A stretch of DNA of 64,000 nt from Amorphus coralli DSM 19760 (lineage in GTDB: Bacteria > Pseudomonadota > Alphaproteobacteria > Rhizobiales > Amorphaceae). Below are positions 43,601-51,720 of the stretch, in pieces. The translations under genes were made by a program, and so were the position numbers. The notes under the pieces were generated by a model. That model did no database searches. It was not told where the DNA came from and saw only the letters and a list, made by a program, of their open reading frames with translations. Where the stretch lies: contig NZ_KB894574.1 of assembly GCF_000374525.1 (NCBI RefSeq), positions 1-64,000 of the forward strand, given 5' to 3'. Every line of letters begins with the position of its first letter. Position 1 is the stretch's first letter.

Positions 43601-45163
43601 ATGATGACGAACGTGACGCGACGCGGCGTGCTGGCGGGAGGCGGCGCGATCGGTGCCCTGTGGGCATTCGGGGTTCCCAGACTATCGGCCGCCGACCGGC
43701 CGGCGCTGCCGATCCCGCCGGAACTGCGCGCCGACGCGCAGGGCGAGATCCCGATCACCGCGCAGCCCGGCGAAATGCATTTCCGGCCGGGCATGACCAC
43801 GCCGACCTACGGCTTCAACGGGCCATTCCTGGGACCGGCCGTGCGGGTGAAGCGGGGCGAGAGCCCGGTCATGAAGGTGACCAACCGGCTTCCCGAAGAA
43901 ACCACCATGCACTGGCACGGGCTGATCATTCCCGGCGCCGACGACGGCGGGCCATACCGGATCATCGACCCCGGCGCGACCTGGCGGGTGAAGCTCGCCA
44001 TCGACCAGCCGGCGGCGACTCTGTGGTTCCACCCGCACATCTATCCCGTCACCGCGGAGCTGGTCATCAAGGGGCTGGCCGGCCTGTTCATCATCGACGA
44101 CGAGGAGAGCGAGGCGCTGCCGCTGCCAAAGACCTGGGGCGTCGACGACATCCCGGTGGTGCTGCAGGACCGGCGGTTCGACGCCGACGGACGCTTCTTC
44201 CACCGCTTCAACACCATCGCCATCGCGGCCGGTTATGTCGGCGACACCATGCTGGTGAACGGCGCCGTCGATCCGGTGGCGCGTACCGCCAAGGGCTGGC
44301 TGCGGCTCAGGATCCTGAACGGCTCCAATGCCCGCAACTACGAGCTCGGCCTGAGCGGCGACCGGCCCTTCCACGTCATCGCCAGCGATGGCGGGCTGCT
44401 CGATGCGCCGGTGAGGCTGACGCGCCTGCCGATCGCCGCCGGCGAGCGCTACGAGATCATGGTCGACGCCCGAGACGGGCGGCCCTTCGACCTCGTCTCC
44501 CATCCGGTCGCGCACCAGGCGATCATGCGGCTGCCGCCGTTCGACGCGGCGCTGCCGCTGATGAGCGTGCAGCCGGACGGAGCGGAGAGCGACGCCCGCC
44601 TGCCGGACCGGCTGGCCAGCCTGCCCACCCTTCCCGCCGTGCTGCCGCCGGTGAGCCAGGGGCTGGTGATGCAGATGTACCGCGACACGGAAGCCATGAA
44701 GGTGATGCGGGCGACCGGGCTCATGGAGATGGCCAAGTCGGGCAGGACCGATCCGGCGGTGGTGGCGAAGGTGGTGGCGGCGATCACCGAGGAGCCGGCG
44801 CTGCCGCTGAAGGCACAGCTCACCGCCAACGGCATCAACGGCAGCCCCTTTTCCTTCATCCAGCCGGGCTTCAAGGCGCCGATCAACACCGATCTCACCT
44901 GGTCGATCTCGGAGGAGACCGACACCATGCTGCACCCGGTCCACATCCACGGCTGCCAGTTCCGGGTCACCACGCGCGACGGCGCCGCGCCGCCGGCCTA
45001 CATGGCCGGCTGGAAGGACACCGTGCCCATCGAGAACGGCGGCAACGCGCAGATCTACGTGCGCTTTCCCTGCAAGGCGTCCGAGGACAACCCGTACATG
45101 GCCCACTGCCACAACCTCGAGCACGAGGATTCCGGCATGATGACGGAGTTCTCCGTGGGCTGA
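43601..45163 (+). CDS. Tat-exported multicopper oxidase (CueO-like)
   Basis: A 520-residue periplasmic oxidase. The twin-arginine signal is TRRGVLAGGGAIGALWAFG. Four copper-ligand motifs are present: HWHGLII, FHPHIYPV, LHPVHIHGCQF and MAHCHNLEHEDSGMM (the type 1 Cys-His-Met). A Met-rich stretch (MQMYRDTEAMKVMRATGLM, about residues 363-381) resembles the Cu(I)-substrate region of CueO. It would oxidise Cu(I) to less toxic Cu(II). No CueR box was found in the upstream 160 bases, and it lies 18 kb from the copper operon, so regulation may differ. The gene symbol is withheld because relatives also oxidise other substrates. Confidence 0.9.
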   Translation: MMTNVTRRGVLAGGGAIGALWAFGVPRLSAADRPALPIPPELRADAQGEIPITAQPGEMHFRPGMTTPTYGFNGPFLGPAVRVKRGESPVMKVTNRLPEETTMHWHGLIIPGADDGGPYRIIDPGATWRVKLAIDQPAATLWFHPHIYPVTAELVIKGLAGLFIIDDEESEALPLPKTWGVDDIPVVLQDRRFDADGRFFHRFNTIAIAAGYVGDTMLVNGAVDPVARTAKGWLRLRILNGSNARNYELGLSGDRPFHVIASDGGLLDAPVRLTRLPIAAGERYEIMVDARDGRPFDLVSHPVAHQAIMRLPPFDAALPLMSVQPDGAESDARLPDRLASLPTLPAVLPPVSQGLVMQMYRDTEAMKVMRATGLMEMAKSGRTDPAVVAKVVAAITEEPALPLKAQLTANGINGSPFSFIQPGFKAPINTDLTWSISEETDTMLHPVHIHGCQFRVTTRDGAAPPAYMAGWKDTVPIENGGNAQIYVRFPCKASEDNPYMAHCHNLEHEDSGMMTEFSVG

Positions 45164-45207
45164 TTTTTTTGCGCTCACGCCAGTTCGCTTAGGGGATTCT
45201 TTTCAAC

Positions 45208-45251
45208 GCAGTCGCGGACGGAAAACCGGTACCCACTTTTCCTGCGATGGC
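45208..45251 (-). repeat. 44-base 3' hairpin element, copy A
   Basis: This is the distal member of the pair after the DHA2 MFS gene. Gene-sense order is outer stem (two mismatches), A, GGAAAA, loop GTGGGTACCGG, TTTTCC, GTCC, outer stem. It shares an AT-rich flank (GGGGATTCTTTTCAACGCA type) with copy B 138 bases away. The 80 bases between the copies also hold a GCGCGC/GCGCGC stem. Confidence 0.8.
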
Positions 45252-45345
45252 TCTTGCCAGCGCGCGAACGCGCGCCGGCCGGTCAGGCCGCCCTCCCGGA
45301 GCCGGTGAGCGTCAGCGAACTCGGCGCGAGGGGATTCTCTTCAAC

Positions 45346-45390
45346 GCAATCGCGGACGGAAAACCGCAAGAGCACTTTTCCTGCGATTGC
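45346..45390 (-). repeat. 44/45-base 3' hairpin element, copy B
   Basis: The proximal member lies 12 bases past the stop of the DHA2 MFS gene. Both stems are perfect (GCAATCGC/GCGATTGC and GGAAAA/TTTTCC) and the GTCC bulge is intact, but the loop is altered and one base longer (GTGCTCTTGCGG). Confidence 0.8.
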
Positions 45391-45402
45391 TTGAGCCGGT
45401 TC

Positions 45403-46797
45403 TTAGCCGGCTTTGGATAAGCCGGCCGTGCCGGGGGCGCCCTCGATGGCGCACCAGGCGACCGGCAGCATGGCCAGCACCAGGAAGCCGGTCATGGCGA
45501 ACACCGGCGGGAAGGCGCCCGTCGCGGCGAGAACCGTCGTGGCCAGTGCCAGCCCCATGGTGCCGCCGGTCATCTGCAGCGTCAGGTTCACGCCGCTGGC
45601 CTGGCCCTGCTGGGCCGGCGGGACGGCGCTCATCAGCGTCCGCCGCGCCACCACCGCCATGAAGGGCAGCACCGAGCCCCAGAAGAGCAGCGCGACGACA
45701 ATGGCCGGATAGCTGCCGCTGGCCGCCGCGACCGCCAGCGCCACCAGCGCGGCACCGTTCACGGCGAGGCCGAACAGGATCAGCCGGCGCGGTCCTACCC
45801 TGTCGGCCGACTTGCCGGCGAGCAGCGAGGTGACAAGGGTCGGCAGGATGGCGAGAAGCAGGGGCAGGCCGGAGGCCACCGGCGAGTAACCCATCGCCTT
45901 CTGCAGGTAGAGCGGCAGGAAGACGAACACGACGATCTTGTTGAACTGGAAGACGAAGAAGATTGCCACGCCACCGGAAAAGGCCGGGATGCGCAGCAGG
46001 TCGAGCGCGATCAGCGGCGCGGCGCGCTTCAGCTCGAGAACCACGAACAGCGCGAGTATCGCGAGGCCGCCGACCAGGCAGGCGAGCGTGGGCGGCGTCC
46101 CCCAGCCCCAATCGGAGCCCTGCATGAGGCCGACCGTGAACGCGGTGAGCCCGACGACCAGGGCGGCGAGGCCGCCGATGTCGAAGCGGGGGCCGCGTTC
46201 GATGGACGGTGGGACCGTCCGGTCGAGCGTTGGCAGCCAGGCGAACCAGACGACGCCGGTGATGGCGGCGACGGCCGGCAGGTTGACCCAGAAGATCCAG
46301 CGCCAGGAGATGGCTTCGGTGAAGTAGCCGCCCACCACCGGGCCGCTGGCCATGAAGACGGCGGCGATGGTGGTCTGCAGCCCGAAGGCCAGGCCGCGCT
46401 CCTCCGGCCGGAACAGGCTTGTGGCCAGCGCGAAGCCCGCGGGAAAGACCATGGCCGCGCCAAGGCCCTGCAGCGCGCGGGCGGCGAGCAGCACCCAGGC
46501 GGCCGGGGCGATGCCGGCGGCAAGCGAGCCGAGGCCGACCAACGCGATGCCGGAGAGGAACAGGCGGCCGCGGCCGAACATGTCGCCGAGACGGCCGCCG
46601 AGCGCCACGAAGCAGGTGAAGCTGAGCAGGTAGGCGTTGACCACCCAGTGCGAGCCCGCCTGAGACATGGCGAGGTCGCGCTGGATGGTGGGCAGCGCCA
46701 CGCCGACGACGGTCTCGTCGAGGACGACGAGCCCGAGCACGCCGCTCGTCGCCATCAGGATCCACCAGCGACGCGGGTTTGTCGTGCCGTCCGTCAT
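45403..46797 (-). CDS. DHA2-type MFS drug exporter
   Basis: A 464-residue, 14-helix MFS exporter of the EmrB/QacA type. Motif A is GGRLGDMFGRGRLFL, motif C-like is GPVVGGYFTEAISWRWIFWVN, and motif D1-like is VVLDETVVGVALPTI. It would expel toxic small molecules with proton antiport. The start at 46797 (MTDGTTNPRR) has the conserved helix 1 just after it; an in-frame ATG at 46887 would add 30 unlikely residues. It is convergent with the multicopper oxidase gene. A pair of 44-base hairpin elements follows its stop. Confidence 0.9.
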   Translation of the reverse strand: MTDGTTNPRRWWILMATSGVLGLVVLDETVVGVALPTIQRDLAMSQAGSHWVVNAYLLSFTCFVALGGRLGDMFGRGRLFLSGIALVGLGSLAAGIAPAAWVLLAARALQGLGAAMVFPAGFALATSLFRPEERGLAFGLQTTIAAVFMASGPVVGGYFTEAISWRWIFWVNLPAVAAITGVVWFAWLPTLDRTVPPSIERGPRFDIGGLAALVVGLTAFTVGLMQGSDWGWGTPPTLACLVGGLAILALFVVLELKRAAPLIALDLLRIPAFSGGVAIFFVFQFNKIVVFVFLPLYLQKAMGYSPVASGLPLLLAILPTLVTSLLAGKSADRVGPRRLILFGLAVNGAALVALAVAAASGSYPAIVVALLFWGSVLPFMAVVARRTLMSAVPPAQQGQASGVNLTLQMTGGTMGLALATTVLAATGAFPPVFAMTGFLVLAMLPVAWCAIEGAPGTAGLSKAG

Positions 46798-46916
46798 GCG
46801 CCCTGCCCCCACCGACCGCCGATGGAGGAAGCATAGCGGACCGCTCGCGAATGTCGCGCCTTTCGTGGGCTGCCGGCTTGCCTGCACGCAATGCCGGGCG
46901 GAGAGGCCCGCCCGTG

Positions 46917-47675
46917 TCAGTCGTCGCCGCCGTAGCCGATCATGCGGATGCGGGCGCGCTCCAGATGGTTGCGCATGGCACGGCGGGCGGCCTCGGCGTC
47001 CTGTTCGCGGATCAGGCGGAGGATGTCGCGGTGCTCGTCGAGCACGGCGCGGCCGCGCTCGCGCGGCTGGAAATGCAGTCGGTGGCGGACCACCATCTCG
47101 GCCGGGTTGCGCTCGGTTTCCAGCGCATCGAGGGCGATGACGAAACGGACGTTGCCGGTGGCGGCCGCGATGGTGCGGTGAAACATTCGGTCCAGGTGAT
47201 GGGCGACGTGGCCCTTCTCCAGCGCGGCGGCGAAGCCTTCCAGCGCCGATTCCATGGCGGCGAGATCCTCCGCGCCGCGACGCTGGGCGGCGAGGTGCGT
47301 GGCCTCCGCCTCGATCACCATGCGGAACTCCAGCTCGGCGAACGCGTCGCGCACGGCTGCGAGATCCAGCGGCTCCGTGGTTTCCGGCGTCTCCGCCACC
47401 GGCATCTCGCCGGTGACGTAGGAGCCGGAGCCGCGCCTAGAGGCGACGAGCCCCTCGGCGCGCAGGCGGCCGAGCGCCTCGCGGATCACCGGCCGGGATA
47501 CCTCGAAGGCGGCGGCAAGCTTCACCTCGCCGGGCAGCGCGGCGCCCGGCTTCATCTCGCCGTTGAGGATGGAGCGCCGGAGCAGGCGGTAGACCTGCTC
47601 GCCGAGGCGCACGGGGCGCTCGGCGCCCTCGTTCAGGCTGGCGAGGATGTCGTCGGAGGCGCGGCGGCCGACCAT
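46917..47675 (-). CDS. GntR-family regulator, FadR/FCD subfamily
   Basis: A 252-residue repressor. The N-terminal winged helix is VYRLLRRSILNGEMKPGAALP, then EVSRPVIREALGRLRAEGLV. The FCD effector domain carries the metal-type residues in EFRMVIEAEATHLAAQ, FHRTIAAATGN and DEHRDILRLI. Family members usually bind organic acids. It is the last gene of the TRAP transporter operon, 7 bases after dctM, and presumably represses that operon. The ATG at 47675 is preferred over the adjacent TTG. Confidence 0.92.
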   Translation of the reverse strand: MVGRRASDDILASLNEGAERPVRLGEQVYRLLRRSILNGEMKPGAALPGEVKLAAAFEVSRPVIREALGRLRAEGLVASRRGSGSYVTGEMPVAETPETTEPLDLAAVRDAFAELEFRMVIEAEATHLAAQRRGAEDLAAMESALEGFAAALEKGHVAHHLDRMFHRTIAAATGNVRFVIALDALETERNPAEMVVRHRLHFQPRERGRAVLDEHRDILRLIREQDAEAARRAMRNHLERARIRMIGYGGDD

Positions 47676-47682
47676 CAAAGCC

Positions 47683-48957
47683 TCACGGCAGGAGCGAGAC
47701 GAGCCCGACGCTGACGGCCGGAACGTAGGTGACCACCATAAGGCAGGCGATGACGATGGCGAGGAAGGGCAGAAGCCGGGGCACGATGCGCTCGAAGCCG
47801 ATGCCAGCCACCTGACAGGCGGCGAACAGGTTCACACCGAACGGCGGCGTGATCATGCCCATGGCGAGGTTCACCACCATGATCAGGCCGAAATGGACCG
47901 GATCGACGCCGAAGCGCATGGCGACCGGCGCCAGGATCGGCGCGAGCACGACGATGGCCGCCGAGGTCTCGATGAACATGCCGACGATGAACAGGGCGAT
48001 GTTCACGCACAGCAGGAAGGCCCAGGGGCTCTCGATGACCGTCGCGACCCACTCGCCGATGGCGGCGGGCACGCCGGCGCGGGTGAGCAGGAAGGAGAAC
48101 AGCCCCGCCGCCGCGATGGTGAACATGATGACCGACGACGAGATCACCGAGCGTCGCAGCACCCGCGGCAGGTTGGCCAGACCCAGGGTGCGGTAGAAGA
48201 CCAGGCCGATGATGAGGGCGTAGAAGACGGCGACGACGCTCGCCTCGGTGGGCGTGAAGATGCCGGAATAGATGCCGCCGATGACCACCACCGGCATCAT
48301 CAGCGCCCAGAAGGCCCGCTCGGTGGCGCGGACGAAGGACAGCCGGCCCTCGCCGTCGGTCTTGCCCCAGCCGTTGAGCTTGCACATGACGTAGACGCCG
48401 ACGGTGAGCGCGCCGGCGATCAGGAGACCCGGTCCGATGCCGGCGATGAACAGGTCGCCGATGGAGGTGTTGGAGGAGACGCCGTAGAGGATCAGCGGGA
48501 TCGACGGCGGCACCACCACGCCGAGCTCGGCCGAGGTGGCCTGCAACGCCGCGGCGAAGGGCTTCGGGTAGCCGTGCGCGGCCATGGCCGGGATGATGAT
48601 CGCACCGATGGCGAAGGTCGTGGCGACGCTGGAGCCGGAGACGGCCGCGAAGATCATGCAGGTGATGACGCAGGAGCAGGCGAGCCCGCCCTGGACGTTG
48701 CCCACCACCGCCTTGGCGAAATCGACCAGGCGGGCGGAGATACCGCCGGCCTCCATCAGGTTGCCGGCGAGGATGAAGAAGGGCACCGCCATCAGCGGGA
48801 AGGAATCGATGGAGGTGACGAGCTTCTGCGCCACCACCAGGAGCGGCGCATCACCGAAGATGAGGATGCCGCCGATAGCGGACGCGGTGATGGCGATGGC
48901 CACCGGCACCGAGAGCGCGAACAGCACCACCAGAATGAGGAGCATGGAGCCGGGCAT
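47683..48957 (-). CDS. TRAP transporter large permease (DctM type)
   Basis: A 424-residue protein with about twelve helices. It carries typical DctM features: PVAIAITASAI, AVPFFILAGNLMEAGGIS, VSGSSVATTFAIG and GVVVPPSIPLILYG in the first half, and the repeat MGMITPPFGVNLF in the second. It is the sodium-coupled translocation subunit for organic acids or similar ligands. The ATG at 48957 overlaps the dctQ stop by 1 base (TGATG). Confidence 0.93.
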   Translation of the reverse strand: MPGSMLLILVVLFALSVPVAIAITASAIGGILIFGDAPLLVVAQKLVTSIDSFPLMAVPFFILAGNLMEAGGISARLVDFAKAVVGNVQGGLACSCVITCMIFAAVSGSSVATTFAIGAIIIPAMAAHGYPKPFAAALQATSAELGVVVPPSIPLILYGVSSNTSIGDLFIAGIGPGLLIAGALTVGVYVMCKLNGWGKTDGEGRLSFVRATERAFWALMMPVVVIGGIYSGIFTPTEASVVAVFYALIIGLVFYRTLGLANLPRVLRRSVISSSVIMFTIAAAGLFSFLLTRAGVPAAIGEWVATVIESPWAFLLCVNIALFIVGMFIETSAAIVVLAPILAPVAMRFGVDPVHFGLIMVVNLAMGMITPPFGVNLFAACQVAGIGFERIVPRLLPFLAIVIACLMVVTYVPAVSVGLVSLLP

Positions 48958-49493
48958 CAGACGGGCTCCGCTTCGCGCAACGAGGCCGCCGGCGGGTCGG
49001 GCTCGACGAACAGCTCGGCCGTGCGCGTCAGCAGCGCGACGACGGACAGGGCCGCACCGATGGGCAGTGCGGCATAGAGCCAGGCGATGGAGATGCGCTG
49101 GCCGTTGATCGGGTCGAGCACGCCGGCGATCGACTGGAAGCGCACCCGATGGGCCATTTCCCAGCCCATCCAGACCATCACCAGAAGCACGCCCAGCGAG
49201 ACGCCGGAGATGGCGGCAAGGAGCAGCTTGCGGCCGGTGCCGCGGCTGATCTCGTAGAGAAACTCGACGCTCATCAGCGAGCCCTTCCGGATCGCCACGG
49301 CGACGCCGAGATAGACCATCCAGATGATGAGCGAGCGCGAGGCGACCTCCGACCAGGTGGACGGATCCTCCAGCGCGAAGCGGGTGATCACCTGCCACAT
49401 GGAGATGCAGGAGGCGAGCACCAGCAGCGCCGCGGCGACGATCATCACCGCCCCCATGAGGAGCCTGTCGAGAAAACGGAGGACGGACAGCAT
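48957..49493 (-). CDS. TRAP transporter small permease (DctQ type)
   Basis: A 178-residue, four-helix protein with the DctQ hallmark segment WSEVASRSLIIWMVYLGVAVAIRKGSLMSVEFL, split as WSEVASRSLIIWMVYLG then VAVAIRKGSLM. It pairs with DctM. The ATG at 49493 is preferred to a GTG two codons upstream. It lies 72 bases after the binding-protein gene in the operon. Confidence 0.92.
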   Translation of the reverse strand: MLSVLRFLDRLLMGAVMIVAAALLVLASCISMWQVITRFALEDPSTWSEVASRSLIIWMVYLGVAVAIRKGSLMSVEFLYEISRGTGRKLLLAAISGVSLGVLLVMVWMGWEMAHRVRFQSIAGVLDPINGQRISIAWLYAALPIGAALSVVALLTRTAELFVEPDPPAASLREAEPV

Positions 49494-49565
49494 CGGCACC
49501 GCGCAGGATCAGGGGACGGGCCGGGCGCGACGAGGCGCCCGGTCCGGGAACCGCTCAGGCGGTCC

Positions 49566-50546
49566 TTATTGACCGTAGTTGCGGATGCGGTCGATGTTTT
49601 CCTTGCCGAACTGCTCGGCATAGGCCTCGTAAGCCGGCTCCAACGCCTGCTGGAAGGCGGCCGTGTCGACGTCCTCCACGACCGTCATGCCCTGCTCCTT
49701 GAGCGTGGCGATGCCGGCATCGGCGTCGGCCTCTGCCTTCTCGCGCATGGCCTTGCCACCAGCGAGCGCAGCTTCCTTGAACCAGCCCTTCTCCTCGTCG
49801 GAGAGACCGTCCCAGATGGAGCCGGAGATGATGATGAGCGCCGGCGAATAGACGTGCTGGGTCAGGCTCAGATAGTCCTGCACCTCGGAGAAGTTGGCGT
49901 TCACGATGACGCCCACCGGGTTCTCCTGACCGTCAACTGTGCCCTGCTGGAGCGCGGTGAACAGCTCCGGGAACGCCATCGGGGTCGGCAGCACGCCGAG
50001 CGTCTCGAAGGCCTTCATGTGCACCTGGTTTTCCATGGTGCGGATCTTCAGGCCCTTGGCGTCCTCCGGCGTACGCACCGCGCGCTGGGAGTTGGTCAGG
50101 TTGCGGAAGCCGTTCTCGCCCCAGGCCAGCGCGACGATGCCGTTGTCCGGGAACTTGTCGAGGATCTCCTGGCCGATCGGACCGTCCAGCACGGCGTGGG
50201 CGTGGTCGTAGTCGGTGAACAGGAAGGGGATGTCGGTGATCAGCGTCTCCGGCACGAAGTTGCCGACCGGACCGGTGGAGGTGATGACCAGGTCCACGGT
50301 GCCGATCTGGGCGCCTTCGACCATCTCGCGCTCACCGCCGAGCGCGTTGGCCGGGAATTCCTCGATGGTCCACTTGCCATCGGAGAGTTCGGCGAGCTTC
50401 GCCGCCATGGCGTGGGCGCCCTGGCCGTAGTGGCTGTCGGGGCCGAGCGAGTAGCCGAGCTTCAGCTCGTCGGCGGTCGCGGTGGAAATCGCGGCGGCAA
50501 GGCCGAAGCCGAGCGCGGCGATGGTGGTAATGGTCCTGGTAGTCAT
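49566..50546 (-). CDS. TRAP transporter substrate-binding protein (DctP type)
   Basis: A 326-residue periplasmic protein. A Sec signal (ITTIAALGFGLAAAISTAT, then ADE) precedes the DctP fold: KLGYSLGPDSHYGQGAHAMA, EFPANALGGEREMVEGAQIG, then KIRTMENQVHMKAF with the conserved ligand-carboxylate Arg, and NPVGVIVNANF. Ligands are usually carboxylates or sugar acids. Its place next to SDR and aldehyde dehydrogenase genes suggests a polyol, sugar acid or alcohol-derived substrate (inference). Confidence 0.93.
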   Translation of the reverse strand: MTTRTITTIAALGFGLAAAISTATADELKLGYSLGPDSHYGQGAHAMAAKLAELSDGKWTIEEFPANALGGEREMVEGAQIGTVDLVITSTGPVGNFVPETLITDIPFLFTDYDHAHAVLDGPIGQEILDKFPDNGIVALAWGENGFRNLTNSQRAVRTPEDAKGLKIRTMENQVHMKAFETLGVLPTPMAFPELFTALQQGTVDGQENPVGVIVNANFSEVQDYLSLTQHVYSPALIIISGSIWDGLSDEEKGWFKEAALAGGKAMREKAEADADAGIATLKEQGMTVVEDVDTAAFQQALEPAYEAYAEQFGKENIDRIRNYGQ

Positions 50547-50676
50547 GCAGTCCCTCCCTTCGGATTGTCCCGGCCGCCGATCGTCTGTCGGCGGTCCGGT
50601 CTTTGCAGTTCAGTTGTCAGCGTTTGGCGTCCGGGCGAACCAATGGTCCCTTCGTCCCGCAACCTCTCGTTCCTGC

Positions 50677-50720
50677 GCGTTTCCGGACGGCGAACCGGTG
50701 CCCACTTCGCCTGGAAACCT
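50677..50720 (-). repeat. 44-base 3' hairpin element, copy C
   Basis: This is the distal copy after the SDR gene. The inner stem is GGCGAA/TTCGCC, the loop GTGGGCACCGG, and the bulge GTCC. The outer stem has 6 of 8 pairs intact. It starts 53 bases from copy D in tandem. Confidence 0.85.
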
Positions 50721-50729
50721 TTCTCCTAC

Positions 50730-50773
50730 GCGTTTCCGGACGGCGAACCGGTGCCCACTTCGCCTGGAAACGC
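50730..50773 (-). repeat. 44-base 3' hairpin element, copy D
   Basis: The proximal copy begins 1 base past the SDR stop codon. Outer stem GCGTTTCC/GGAAACGC and inner stem GGCGAA/TTCGCC are both perfect, around loop GTGGGCACCGG and bulge GTCC. Both stems differ in sequence from those of copies A, B, E and F yet remain paired. Confidence 0.88.
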
Positions 50774-50774
50774 T

Positions 50775-51536
50775 TTAGATGCACCGCCCGCCATCGACCT
50801 CCATGGCGACGCCGGTGATGAAGGCGGCGTCGTCGGAGGCGAGGTAGAGCGCGGCATTGGCGATGTCGCGGGGCGTGGACAGCCGGCCGATCGGGATCGA
50901 GGCGCGGAATTTGGCGCGCATCTCCGGCGTGTCCTCGCCCATGAAAGTGGCCAGCAGCGGCGTCTCGCCGGCAACGGGGCAGAGCGCGTTGACGCGGATG
51001 TTCTCCGGCGCGAACTCCACCGCCATGGACTTGGTCAGCGTGATCGCGGCGCCCTTCGAGGCGTTGTACATGGACAGGCCCGGACGCGGCCGCAGACCGG
51101 CCGTCGAGGCGTTGTTGATGATGGAGCCGCCGCCGACCTTGCGGAAGTGCGGAATGGCGTGCTTCGCGGCCAGCCAGATCGCCTTGACGTTCACGTCGAA
51201 CATCCGGTCGACGATGTCCTCGTCGATGTCCAGCATCGGCATGTTGCGGTGGGAGATGCCGGCGTTGTTGACCAGCACGTCGAGCCGGCCGAAGCGCTCG
51301 ACCGCCTCCGCCACCATGGCGCCGACCTCTTCGTCGCTGGTCACGTCGGCCCGCACGAACACCGCGGTGCCGTCCCCGTGCGCGGCATTGAGCGCGTCGG
51401 TGACCCGGTTGCCGTTGTCTGCGTTCACGTCGTTGACGACGAGCTTGCAGCCTTCCTCAGCGAACCGCTCGACGATGCCCTCGCCGAAGCCGGAGCCCGA
51501 CCCGGTAACGATGGCAACCTTGTCCTTCAGCCGCAT
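50775..51536 (-). CDS. Short-chain dehydrogenase/reductase (classical SDR)
   Basis: A 253-residue NAD(P)-dependent oxidoreductase. The cofactor motif is VTGSGSGFGEGI, then VLVNNAGISHRNMP. The catalytic set is Ser in INNASTAGL and Tyr-Lys in MYNASKGAAI, with the terminal GVAMEVDGGRCI. VVNDVNAD after strand 2 suggests NAD preference. It likely oxidises a polyol or hydroxy acid imported by the TRAP system encoded just downstream. The substrate is not readable. Confidence 0.92.
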   Translation of the reverse strand: MRLKDKVAIVTGSGSGFGEGIVERFAEEGCKLVVNDVNADNGNRVTDALNAAHGDGTAVFVRADVTSDEEVGAMVAEAVERFGRLDVLVNNAGISHRNMPMLDIDEDIVDRMFDVNVKAIWLAAKHAIPHFRKVGGGSIINNASTAGLRPRPGLSMYNASKGAAITLTKSMAVEFAPENIRVNALCPVAGETPLLATFMGEDTPEMRAKFRASIPIGRLSTPRDIANAALYLASDDAAFITGVAMEVDGGRCI

Positions 51537-51620
51537 CCTGCGTGCGCTCCCTATCGTGTTCGCCAGGCCTTCAGGGGTTGCCCGATCCCGGTTTCCCCAG
51601 CGCCAGCTGTATTCCTAGTC

Positions 51621-51665
51621 GCAATCGCGGACGGAGAACCGGTGCCCACTTTTCCTGCGATTGGC
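51621..51665 (-). repeat. 44-base 3' hairpin element, copy E
   Basis: The distal copy after the aldehyde dehydrogenase gene has outer stem CAATCGC/GCGATTG, inner stem GGAAAA/TTCTCC with one mismatch, loop GTGGGCACCGG and bulge GTCC. It starts 56 bases from copy F in tandem. Confidence 0.85.
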
Positions 51666-51676
51666 TCTCTTTTTCC

Positions 51677-51720
51677 GCAATCGCGGACGGAAAACCGGTT
51701 CCCACTTTTCCTGCGATTGC
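51677..51720 (-). repeat. 44-base 3' hairpin element, copy F
   Basis: The proximal copy directly abuts the aldehyde dehydrogenase stop codon (no gap). It is the cleanest example: outer stem GCAATCGC/GCGATTGC (8 bp), single A bulge, inner stem GGAAAA/TTTTCC (6 bp), 11-base loop GTGGGAACCGG, and a GTCC bulge on the 3' side. Confidence 0.9.
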
